From positions 1 through 13,129 of the forward strand of contig JBDHFX010000039.1 of NCBI GenBank assembly GCA_039590215.1: a DNA stretch of 13,129 bases, read 5' to 3'. Of the stretch, positions 1 through 6,253 are shown one piece after another (positions within the stretch are counted from its first letter, which is position 1; each line of letters opens with the position of its first letter). The position numbers were made by a program, and so were the translations under genes. The notes under the pieces were generated by a model. That model was not told the DNA's origin. It saw nothing but the letters and a program-made list of their open reading frames with translations, and ran no database searches. This DNA is from CAMYLR01 sp039590215. GTDB lineage: Bacteria; Gemmatimonadota; Gemmatimonadetes; JACCXV01; JAHWKZ01.

Positions 1-136
1 CAACCGCAATGACTTTTCCTTCGTGCGGCTTCTCCTTTGCCGTGTCAGGGATGATGATGCCGCCCTTCTGTGTCTCTTTCTCCTCGAGTGGCTTGATAAC
101 CACGCGATCAGCCAATGGATTAAGGTTACTGCCCAT
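1..136 (-). CDS. groES: Co-chaperonin GroES, N-terminal part (runs off the left edge)
   Basis: GroES is the heptameric lid of the GroEL folding chamber in the cytoplasm. Only the first 45 codons are present. The protein begins [20 protein letters not shown] and continues through a [10 protein letters not shown] stretch and [11 protein letters not shown]. The family signature (L.DRV.(I/V)KP, then GGI..PD.A.EKP..G.V.AVG) is clear and contains the mobile loop that binds GroEL. The ATG at 134-136 is the start because it opens exactly at the conserved N-terminus and has a GGGGAGGA ribosome binding site at 147-154. A sigma-70 promoter and a CIRCE operator lie upstream, so HrcA control is expected. 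groEL normally follows and would be beyond the left edge. Confidence 0.97.
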   Translation of the reverse strand, partial: MGSNLNPLADRVVIKPLEEKETQKGGIIIPDTAKEKPHEGKVIAV

Positions 137-146
137 TTCTGTACAA

Positions 147-154
147 TCCTCCCC
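147..154 (-). promoter_or_regulatory. Ribosome binding site of groES
   Basis: On the minus strand this reads GGGGAGGA, a strong Shine-Dalgarno match, about 10 bases before the groES ATG. It is one of the clearest ribosome binding sites in the window. Most other genes here start within a stop/start overlap and have weaker sites. Confidence 0.7.
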
Positions 155-204
155 AGAAGTGTTACTGTGCTCTTGTTGTGTAATGAGGTACGCGACGAGG
201 GTTC

Positions 205-231
205 TTAGCACTCGTCACTTGAGAGTGCTAA
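205..231 (-). promoter_or_regulatory. CIRCE operator (HrcA binding site)
   Basis: The site reads TTAGCACTC, nine bases, GAGTGCTAA. This is a perfect 9-9-9 match to the CIRCE consensus, with both arms intact. HrcA binds CIRCE and represses groESL or dnaK operons until heat stress. The site begins four bases after the -10 element of the groES promoter, so the predicted transcription start falls inside the first arm. HrcA binding would therefore block RNA polymerase. The inverted repeat would also sit at the 5' end of the roughly 90-base mRNA leader. hrcA itself is not in the window. Confidence 0.96.
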
Positions 232-234
232 CAA

Positions 235-263
235 AGCTTAGCAGACTCGCACCTTGGTGTCAA
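235..263 (-). promoter_or_regulatory. Sigma-70 promoter of groES
   Basis: On the minus strand a perfect -35 TTGACA (263 to 258) is followed by a 17-base spacer and the -10 TAAGCT (240 to 235). The spacer ends in TGC, giving an extended -10 TGn. The expected start is near 227-229, inside the first CIRCE arm. Promoter plus operator at this spacing is the classic arrangement of a vegetative heat-shock promoter under HrcA repression. Confidence 0.82.
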
Positions 264-272
264 GCCCGCTGT

Positions 273-289
273 TCTGCCGATCTGGCAGA
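273..289. repeat. Short inverted repeat upstream of the groES promoter
   Basis: TCTGCC, five bases, GGCAGA: a perfect 6-base inverted repeat ending nine bases upstream of the -35 box. It could be the outer part of the coaX 3' end or a protein-binding palindrome. There is no U-tract on the minus-strand transcript. It is short enough to occur by chance and I assign no function. Confidence 0.3.
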
Positions 290-302
290 TGTTCGAGGAG
301 CG

Positions 303-321
303 CCCCCATCAGCGATGGGGG
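303..321 (-). terminator. Hairpin directly after the coaX stop codon
   Basis: The base after the coaX TGA starts a perfect 8-base-pair stem, CCCCCATC, with a 3-base loop and GATGGGGG. It is very stable and placed where a transcript end would be expected, before an independent promoter. A U-run is lacking: the RNA continues CGCUCCUCG. It is therefore not a textbook intrinsic terminator and may instead be a 3'-end stabilising or Rho-linked hairpin. Confidence 0.5.
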
Positions 322-1101
322 TCAGGTGCGCGCGGGTAACAACCGCTCGTACCCCCAGCCAATCCCCTTTAGCGTAAGATCGGGATCGATGATGTCGACC
401 GAACGGCAATCCGGTCCAACCACGCCAGACAATCCGCCGGTAGCGATCACTTGTGCCATCGGGTCCCATTCTTCGCGGATCCGAGCGACCAACCCGTCGA
501 CCATCGCCACCGCTCCGCCGTAAACGCCAATCTGAACGTTGGCAACGGTCGTTTTGCCGATGAACGAGTCCGGGTGCACACGGGCGATCCGTGGCAGCAA
601 CGCAGTCGCGGCGGTGAACGTTTCGAACCCGCTCTCGATACCGGGCGCGATGATCCCCCCCAAGAACGCACCATCTGCGGACACGACATCGAAGTTGGTA
701 GCGGTGCCAAAGTCGACCACGATCGCGGATCCGGGGTAGCCAAGATGGACGCCCAGTGTGTTGGCCACTCTGTCCGATCCAACCTGGGCCGGCTCATCAA
801 CGTCGAGCCGGATCCCTAGCGCTGGCGCGTACCGAAACTCGTGCGCCTTGATCCCGAGATGAGTCTCGATCGCTTCGGCCAACACCGCTGTAAGTGGCGG
901 CACGACCGAAGCCAGGCAGGCCGCCGCAAGCGAGCCCGCACGATCATCAGGTTGGCCGAGCAGGGTGCTAAGCAGCGCCCCCACCTCGTCAGGCGTGCGA
1001 CGACGATCGGATGCAATCCGCCATCGGTGAAGGATCCCGCCACCGTTTTCGCGAATCCCGAGCACAGTCGACGAGTTGCCGATATCGGCGACCAAAAGCA
1101 T
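322..1101 (-). CDS. coaX: Type III pantothenate kinase
   Basis: CoaX phosphorylates pantothenate with ATP, the first step of coenzyme A synthesis, in the cytoplasm. The 259 residues match the usual length (about 250-260). Visible motifs of the ASKHA fold are the phosphate loop DIGNS (6-10), SVVPPL (65-70), the pantothenate-site GSDRVAN (108-114), DFGTATNFDVV (130-140), GGIIAPG (148-154) and ATGGLS (220-225). The ATG lies immediately before the conserved LLVADIGN and is the only sensible start; its ribosome binding site is weak. birA ends 15 bases upstream, so the two are probably co-transcribed. BirA and CoaX are fused into one protein in Neisseria, so the pairing is a known one. A strong hairpin follows the stop. 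Confidence 0.96.
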   Translation of the reverse strand: MLLVADIGNSSTVLGIRENGGGILHRWRIASDRRRTPDEVGALLSTLLGQPDDRAGSLAAACLASVVPPLTAVLAEAIETHLGIKAHEFRYAPALGIRLDVDEPAQVGSDRVANTLGVHLGYPGSAIVVDFGTATNFDVVSADGAFLGGIIAPGIESGFETFTAATALLPRIARVHPDSFIGKTTVANVQIGVYGGAVAMVDGLVARIREEWDPMAQVIATGGLSGVVGPDCRSVDIIDPDLTLKGIGWGYERLLPART

Positions 1102-1116
1102 CGGCCGAAGATACCG

Positions 1117-1893
1117 CTAGATGCTGCCCGGTGCGCGAACTCTATGCGCGTCGCCGCTGGCGAACGTCTTCGCGCCGGCTGCGGTTTCGAGCATCAGTTC
1201 GCCCGCCGGCGTCAGACCCGCGTACCGCCCAGTATGGCGGCGGCCAGCCGATTCGACCTCGACCTCCACCCCAGGTCTCCAGAGATCACGGTCCGGCCAC
1301 CGAGCCAGCATGCCGGGAATCGACCGGGGCCCGGTCACGAGCACGCCGACCGCAGCCTCCAGCAGCCACTCGGTGATCGCTTCCCCACCGGGCCAATCGG
1401 GCCAGTGATCCGCGAGCGCGGTCGCGGTCATGGCGACCTCCTCCGGAACAACCCGCAAGTTGGCGCCAAGACCGATCAGAAGCGCCCCCCGCGCGGACCA
1501 GCGGACGGCCAGCATGCCGGCCCACTTCCGCCCCGCGATATAGCCATCGTTTGGCCACTTGCAGCGTGTGGACGGACCCCCGTGCCGCTCGACCGTCTCG
1601 GCCCATGTAAGCTGCAGCGCCGCCAGCAGTGACGGCGGAAACTCCTCTTCTGGGTCAGGCCACGCGATCGTCGCATAGAGGTTCCCACGCGGGCTCGCCC
1701 ACCTCTGCCCATTCCGGCCACGCCCCACGGATTGCCGCTCGGCCAAGTGGATCGAGGGCAAGGCACCGCTGTCGGCTCGGGCGACGTCCATCGTCGAGCT
1801 CACATCGGCGTGCACGACCGTTCGAATACCGAGATGCCGGCCAAGCCGGCCAGCGTCCAACCCGCGGTGCTCTATCGCTTTTCGATCAGGCAC
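1117..1893 (-). CDS. birA: Biotin--[acetyl-CoA-carboxylase] ligase, without a DNA-binding domain
   Basis: The enzyme activates biotin with ATP and attaches it to the carrier domain of acetyl-CoA carboxylase and related proteins. Its 258 residues hold SSTM (32-35, usually SSTN), the biotinyl-AMP loop GRGRNGQRW (57-65), KWPND (112-116, catalytic Lys), GRKWAGML (121-128), IGLGANL (140-146) and the small C-terminal SH3-like domain with G.Y.GLTPAGEL and ASGD (222-248). The N-terminal winged helix of E. coli BirA is missing, so this is a monofunctional ligase and should not repress biotin genes itself. The GTG start at 1893 overlaps the end of nadC by 22 bases in another frame. A TTG at 1860 would remove the overlap and is a possible alternative, but the LD...L...L segment it would shorten looks like family sequence. 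Confidence 0.93.
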   Translation of the reverse strand: MPDRKAIEHRGLDAGRLGRHLGIRTVVHADVSSTMDVARADSGALPSIHLAERQSVGRGRNGQRWASPRGNLYATIAWPDPEEEFPPSLLAALQLTWAETVERHGGPSTRCKWPNDGYIAGRKWAGMLAVRWSARGALLIGLGANLRVVPEEVAMTATALADHWPDWPGGEAITEWLLEAAVGVLVTGPRSIPGMLARWPDRDLWRPGVEVEVESAGRRHTGRYAGLTPAGELMLETAAGAKTFASGDAHRVRAPGSI

Positions 1894-2744
1894 GACAGAT
1901 CCATCGCCGGCGCCGAATGGGTGAGCGCGCCGACCGAGATCCAGTCCACGCCAGTGGAAGCGATCGAACGCACTGTTTCGAGCCGGACGTTGCCGCTGGC
2001 CTCGATCAGGATACCGGCGTCAACGGCGCGGATCCGCTCCACTGCGGTTCGGAGATCGTCGATCTCGAAATTGTCGCACATGATTCGATCAGGGGGATGG
2101 GTCGACGCCAACGCTTCGTCGAGCTCAGCCAGCGACACGACTTCGAGCTCAACCGGCTGGCGGTCGGTATTGACGGCCGCAACTCGGTCGAGCGCCGCGG
2201 TCACACCACCGGCAGCGGCCAAGTGATTCTCCTTGATCAGGTAGGCGTGGTGCAGCCCCATTCGATGACTGTGACCGCCACCAGCGATCACCGCAGCCTT
2301 CTCGAGCACCCGCCAGCCGGGGGTGGTTTTGCGGGTGTCGACGATCTTGGCCCCGGTCCCATCGACCGCCTCCACGAAATGGGCGGTGAGCGTTGCGATG
2401 CCGGACAACCGCTGTAAGAAGTTGAGCCCGGTCCGCTCGGCCACCAACAGCGAAGCGAACGAACCCACCGCGCTCAGGACGACCGTCCCCGACTCGACCC
2501 GCCTGCCGTCGAGGACCTCTGGCTTGACCGCTACCTCCGGATCGACTTGGTGGTACGTCTCGGTGACCCCACCTAATCCAGCGATGACTCCACGCGACCT
2601 GGCGACGATTCGCGCTTCACCGACGATATCGCTTGGAACGGTGGCCGCGGTCGTAACGTCCCCCTGACCCACATCCTCGACCAGCGCAACCCGAACGAAT
2701 GGCGCCCACGCCGGTGATCCAATGGTCTGCGCAGAATGGTTCAA
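1872..2744 (-). CDS. nadC: Nicotinate-nucleotide pyrophosphorylase (quinolinate phosphoribosyltransferase)
   Basis: NadC converts quinolinate and PRPP to nicotinate mononucleotide, CO2 and pyrophosphate in de novo NAD synthesis. With a TTG start at 2744 the protein has 290 residues, the normal length. Motifs are EDVGQGDVTT (23-32), ERTGLNFLQRLSGIAT (103-118), DTRKTTPGWR (136-145), GGGHSHRMGL (155-164), KENH (171-174), CDNF (223-226), EASGN (248-252) and ISVGALTHS (269-277). No ATG or GTG exists between the upstream stop region and the conserved EDVG. The TTG forms a TTGA overlap with the uppP stop and follows an AAGGTGGT ribosome binding site, so it is well supported. The same frame stays open up to 3089, but that part lies inside uppP and does not look like NadC. 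Confidence 0.95.
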   Translation of the reverse strand: MNHSAQTIGSPAWAPFVRVALVEDVGQGDVTTAATVPSDIVGEARIVARSRGVIAGLGGVTETYHQVDPEVAVKPEVLDGRRVESGTVVLSAVGSFASLLVAERTGLNFLQRLSGIATLTAHFVEAVDGTGAKIVDTRKTTPGWRVLEKAAVIAGGGHSHRMGLHHAYLIKENHLAAAGGVTAALDRVAAVNTDRQPVELEVVSLAELDEALASTHPPDRIMCDNFEIDDLRTAVERIRAVDAGILIEASGNVRLETVRSIASTGVDWISVGALTHSAPAMDLSCLIEKR

Positions 2745-3523
2745 CCCACCACCTTCATCAAGTACGCACCAAAGGCAACCGCCACCGCCCAGCAGTACAC
2801 CCCGAAGCGATCGAAGCGCCCGCCTTGGATCGTGCGAAAAACAAGCGCGATGGCGATCAACGCGCTTCCGAAAGCAGCCACCGTGCCCCACGCGTATGCG
2901 GCCGATCCCCCCTCGACGGCCGACTGGATCGCTTCGGTTTCCAAAGCGACTGCCCCGGCGATCGCCGGCACACCAAGGAGGAACGCGAACTCCGCTGCAG
3001 CGTACGGGGCCACACCCAACCAGACCGCGGCCACGATCGTGACCCCCGACCGACTGATTCCCGGCATGAGCGCCGCTGCCTGAGCGCACCCGATTAGCAA
3101 TGCTGCCACCCAGGTGGGCTCGGGCCGATCGACCGATGTGATCACTGGCTTAGCCTTCAACCGCAACGACAGGAGCACCGTGCCTGTGACGGCCAGCAGC
3201 ACCGCCACTACCAGCGGCGCCTGAAACGCCCGCTCCACGACACCGCGGAACAGGGTCGCTGCGATCACGATCGGCACCGTCGCCAGCGACAGCTTGCCGA
3301 GATAGCCGACCTCTGCACGTATCACGATCTCCGCTATCCGACGTCGAAAGTAGACCAATACCGCCAACAGTGTTGCTCCGTGCACGGCGATCTCGAACGG
3401 CAGCGGTTTCGTCTCCAGCCCAAAGAGTGTCCGCCCAATCACAAGGTGACCGCTCGATGAAACCGGTAGAAACTCGGTCAACCCCTGAACGATTCCCAAC
3501 ACGAACCCCTCGAACGCGCTCAC
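2741..3523 (-). CDS. uppP: Undecaprenyl-diphosphatase, BacA/UppP type
   Basis: UppP is an inner-membrane enzyme that dephosphorylates undecaprenyl pyrophosphate, recycling the lipid carrier for peptidoglycan and other envelope polymers; overexpression confers bacitracin resistance in other bacteria. The protein has 260 residues and many hydrophobic helices. Both family signatures are present: QGLTEFLPVSSSGHL (13-27), which is the (E/Q)xxxE motif with the following His, and PGISRSGVT (154-162). The GTG at 3523 is chosen because the protein then begins VSAFEGFVLGIVQGLTEF as in the family, it forms a GTGA overlap with the miaA stop, and GGGAGG lies just upstream. The frame is open back to 3700, but that stretch is not membrane-like and lies inside miaA. 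Confidence 0.95.
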   Translation of the reverse strand: MSAFEGFVLGIVQGLTEFLPVSSSGHLVIGRTLFGLETKPLPFEIAVHGATLLAVLVYFRRRIAEIVIRAEVGYLGKLSLATVPIVIAATLFRGVVERAFQAPLVVAVLLAVTGTVLLSLRLKAKPVITSVDRPEPTWVAALLIGCAQAAALMPGISRSGVTIVAAVWLGVAPYAAAEFAFLLGVPAIAGAVALETEAIQSAVEGGSAAYAWGTVAAFGSALIAIALVFRTIQGGRFDRFGVYCWAVAVAFGAYLMKVVG

Positions 3524-4431
3524 TGTGCCGCCTCCCACATGGCCACTACGCTCTCCAAGCCGGTGACCGCCGGCACCGGCTCGTAGGCACCCTGGTTTCG
3601 AAACCAAGTCTCCTGCCGCTTGGCATATTGCCGGGTGGCCCGATCGATCTCGCCGACCACTTGGGCACAACTCGACCGGCCCGCGAAGTAGGGCCACCAC
3701 TCCTGGTATCCGATGGTGTCGAGGCCGGCCGTCTCGGGGGTCAAACCAGCGTCGAAGAACCGCCGCGCCTCGGCCTCCAATCCGAGCTCCAACATGGCCG
3801 CCAAACGATCTCCGATCCGCTGGTGGAGCTCAGCCCGCGGACGCGTGAGCCATACGGCTACGTGAGATCGAGGATCGCTGCCGGTCACCTGCAGTGACAG
3901 CGGCTCACCGGTCAGCATGTAAACTTCCAGTGCACGCTCAACCCGTTGACTATCGTGTGGATGCAGCCGGGCCGCGGTCGGCGGGTCAACCGCGGCCAGT
4001 GCGGCGTGTCGCTCGCGCGCTGGGATGCCCTCGATCCGGGACCGCACTCGCGCACGATCTCTGGCCGCAGATCCGTTGTCGAGTGGATCGAGTCGGCCAG
4101 CTAACGCCGCCAAGTAGAACCCCGTGCCGCCACAAACAACTGCCGTTCGACCGCGTTTTTGGATGCTCGTGATCGCGCCCCCAGCGTCGCGCGCGTAGTC
4201 AGCCGCCGTGTACGGAACACCGACTTCAACCACGTCGATCATGTGATGCGGGACCACGCGGCGTTGCTCGGCGGTTGGCTTGGCCGTACCAACATCCAGG
4301 CCACGATAGACCTGGCGTGAATCGGCGATCACGATCTCCCCACCCAACTCGTGGGCGATTCCGATCGCGACATCGGTCTTCCCCACTGCGGTGGGGCCGG
4401 CAACAACCAGATAGGGCTCCCCAGCGGTCAT
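3520..4431 (-). CDS. miaA: tRNA dimethylallyltransferase
   Basis: MiaA transfers a dimethylallyl group from DMAPP to N6 of A37 in tRNAs that read UNN codons, which supports reading fidelity. The 303 residues show the P-loop GPTAVGKT (12-19), DSRQVYRGLDVGTAKP (37-52), GGTGFYL (101-107), the tRNA-contacting HDSQRVERALEVYMLTG (159-175), IGYQEWW (240-246) and KRQETWFRN (271-279). Length and order are normal. The ATG at 4431 lies 14 bases after the mutL stop. mutL-miaA adjacency is widespread in bacteria (in E. coli followed by hfq). Here uppP follows instead, with a 4-base overlap. Confidence 0.96.
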   Translation of the reverse strand: MTAGEPYLVVAGPTAVGKTDVAIGIAHELGGEIVIADSRQVYRGLDVGTAKPTAEQRRVVPHHMIDVVEVGVPYTAADYARDAGGAITSIQKRGRTAVVCGGTGFYLAALAGRLDPLDNGSAARDRARVRSRIEGIPARERHAALAAVDPPTAARLHPHDSQRVERALEVYMLTGEPLSLQVTGSDPRSHVAVWLTRPRAELHQRIGDRLAAMLELGLEAEARRFFDAGLTPETAGLDTIGYQEWWPYFAGRSSCAQVVGEIDRATRQYAKRQETWFRNQGAYEPVPAVTGLESVVAMWEAAQ

Positions 4432-4445
4432 ATATGGCTGATCGA

Positions 4446-6227
4446 TCAGTGCCGACCGAACTGGCGGTTGAGATCCTCGAGCGCGATCTGCACGACCGCT
4501 GGTCGACCGTGGACATCGTCATACGGTAGCTCGGTCGCGAACAACCGATCGATCACCTCACCCATCTCGGCCTGGGTCAGTGGCTGGCCCGCCTTTATCG
4601 CTGCCTTGCACGCGAAGAGTCGGGCGACACGTTCATGCTGATTCATGTCGGCGCTCCCGGCACCCGGATCCGATAGGTCGTCGAGCAGATCTGCCAGCGC
4701 CGTCTCAGCATCAAAGACATGACGAAAAGCTGGCACCGCCGCGATCGCTATCGAGTCGCCGCCAAACGGCTCGATCTCGAAACCCAGCCGCTCGATCAGA
4801 CCTCGATATGACTCCCATGTCGCGAACTGTTCTGGTGTCAAATGCAGTACGGTCGGGAACAGCAGCCTTTGACCCGGACGCGGCCTCTCGCGAATGTCAC
4901 CAACGACCTCTTCGTAGAGGATCCGTTCGTGAGCTGAATGTTGGTCGATAAATACGACACCGGTCGACGTCTGAGCCAAGATGTAACGGTTGTGCAGTTG
5001 CCATATCGATGGCAGCACTTCTCGATCGATAACCTCGGTGAGCTCCTCAGCCGGCCCGTTGATCCGTCCGGCGATCGTGGCGTCCGTCGCCTGAGATTCG
5101 TCAGCTGATCGATCGATTCCTCGCGCTCGGCGGGGGTTCGCGCGACGACCAGACAGGAATAACCCCAGCTGTCCCAGATCCGGGGGACCAGCCTCTGCCA
5201 CCCGATCGACGCGAGGCTTTAGCGGCCGAGCAGCCACGTGGCCGGCGCCAAGCGCGGCACGCACCGCTTCTTCGACCGCGTTTGCCACCCGTGCACCGGA
5301 CCGCAACCGAACTTCACGCTTCGACGGATGCACGTTGACGTCGACTTGATCGGACTCGACTTCGATAAAGAGATACAAGTCCGGTCTGGCACCCGCCGGC
5401 AGCGTGGAGCGATAGCCGCTCAGCGCGGCACGCACGAGCTCGCTGGCGTCCACGGGTCGACCGTTTATGAATACGAACTGTCGTCGCCGCCCCGCACCGG
5501 CCGCCGCTGCCCGCTGCACCAACCCGCGGACGGTGACATCGGACGCGCTGTCGCCCATCGGGAGCAGCGTGTTGACATAGGCGGGGCCGTGCAACGAGGT
5601 CAGCCGCTCGATCAACGTGCGAGCGGGCGGCAGATCGAGGATGGACCTTCGGCCGTGTGTCACACTCCAACCCACCTCGAGTCGGGCCAGCGCGAGCTCG
5701 AGCATGCGGCGCACGTTGTTCGCCTGCTCTGTGCTGTCTGTCTTCAAGAACTTGCGCCGCGCCGGTGTGTTGAAGAACAGGCCACGAACGTCGACCGTCG
5801 TACCCTCACCGCGAGCGATCGGTTCAACGACGGCGATCTCACCACCGTCCACGCGGATCCGCGTCGCCTCACCGCCACCCTTCGGTGCGGTTTCCAAGGT
5901 CAACCGACTAACGGCCGCAATCGACGGCAGAGCCTCGCCCCGGAAACCAAGCGTTTCGATCCGATCGAGGTCCACCGCTGCCGCGATCTTGCTGGTGGCG
6001 TGACGCTCGAACGCTCGCACCGCGTCGTCAGGCTCCATGCCCGAGCCGTCGTCCGCGATCGTGATCCTCTCGAGCCCGGCCGACTCCAGCGCGATCTCGA
6101 GCCGCCTCGCACCCGCGTCAAGCGCGTTATCGACGAGCTCTTTGACGACCGATGCCGGCCGTTCGACGACCTCACCGGCGGCGATCTTATTTACGACGCC
6201 CTCGGGGAGAACGCGTACGCTGGCCAT
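4446..6227 (-). CDS. mutL: DNA mismatch repair protein MutL
   Basis: MutL couples MutS mismatch recognition to strand removal. The N-terminal GHKL ATPase is complete: KELVDNALDAGA (29-40, with the E...N pair), DDGSGM (59-64), RHATSKI (75-81), GFRGEAL (94-100), LFFNTPARRKF (150-160) and NGRPVD (255-260). A variable linker (about 330-400) leads to the dimerisation domain. That domain carries DQHSAHERILYE (428-439), a near match to the endonuclease motif DQHA(X)2E(X)4E, then ACK (539-541), HGRP (573-576) and FGR (590-592). It should therefore nick DNA itself rather than rely on MutH. The expected CPHGRP motif reads DVHGRP, with Asp571 in the place of the metal-binding Cys. The ATG start fits the conserved N-terminus and lies 26 bases after the batD stop. 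Confidence 0.97.
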   Translation of the reverse strand: MASVRVLPEGVVNKIAAGEVVERPASVVKELVDNALDAGARRLEIALESAGLERITIADDGSGMEPDDAVRAFERHATSKIAAAVDLDRIETLGFRGEALPSIAAVSRLTLETAPKGGGEATRIRVDGGEIAVVEPIARGEGTTVDVRGLFFNTPARRKFLKTDSTEQANNVRRMLELALARLEVGWSVTHGRRSILDLPPARTLIERLTSLHGPAYVNTLLPMGDSASDVTVRGLVQRAAAAGAGRRRQFVFINGRPVDASELVRAALSGYRSTLPAGARPDLYLFIEVESDQVDVNVHPSKREVRLRSGARVANAVEEAVRAALGAGHVAARPLKPRVDRVAEAGPPDLGQLGLFLSGRRANPRRARGIDRSADESQATDATIAGRINGPAEELTEVIDREVLPSIWQLHNRYILAQTSTGVVFIDQHSAHERILYEEVVGDIRERPRPGQRLLFPTVLHLTPEQFATWESYRGLIERLGFEIEPFGGDSIAIAAVPAFRHVFDAETALADLLDDLSDPGAGSADMNQHERVARLFACKAAIKAGQPLTQAEMGEVIDRLFATELPYDDVHGRPAVVQIALEDLNRQFGRH

Positions 6228-6253
6228 TTTGACGTCCGGAATTGGGGAGATCT

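Noticed and set aside
29..40. MutL motif KELVDNALDAG (codons 29-39, encoded near 6110-6145) as a lost catalytic residue
   Set aside because: These are residue numbers of MutL. The change from the common VEN to VDN is not at the catalytic Glu, which is four residues before the Asn and is present (Glu30, Asn34).
1872..1893. The 22-base nadC/birA overlap as a sign of a frameshift
   Set aside because: Both proteins are complete at these ends and in different frames, so a simple overlapping start, or a TTG start at 1860, explains it.
2745..3089. N-terminal extension of NadC
   Set aside because: It is Gly/Arg-rich shadow sequence inside uppP; the TTG at 2744 gives the normal 290-residue length.
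3524..3700. N-terminal extension of UppP
   Set aside because: It lies entirely within miaA, lacks hydrophobic character, and the GTG at 3523 gives the usual UppP N-terminus with a good ribosome binding site.
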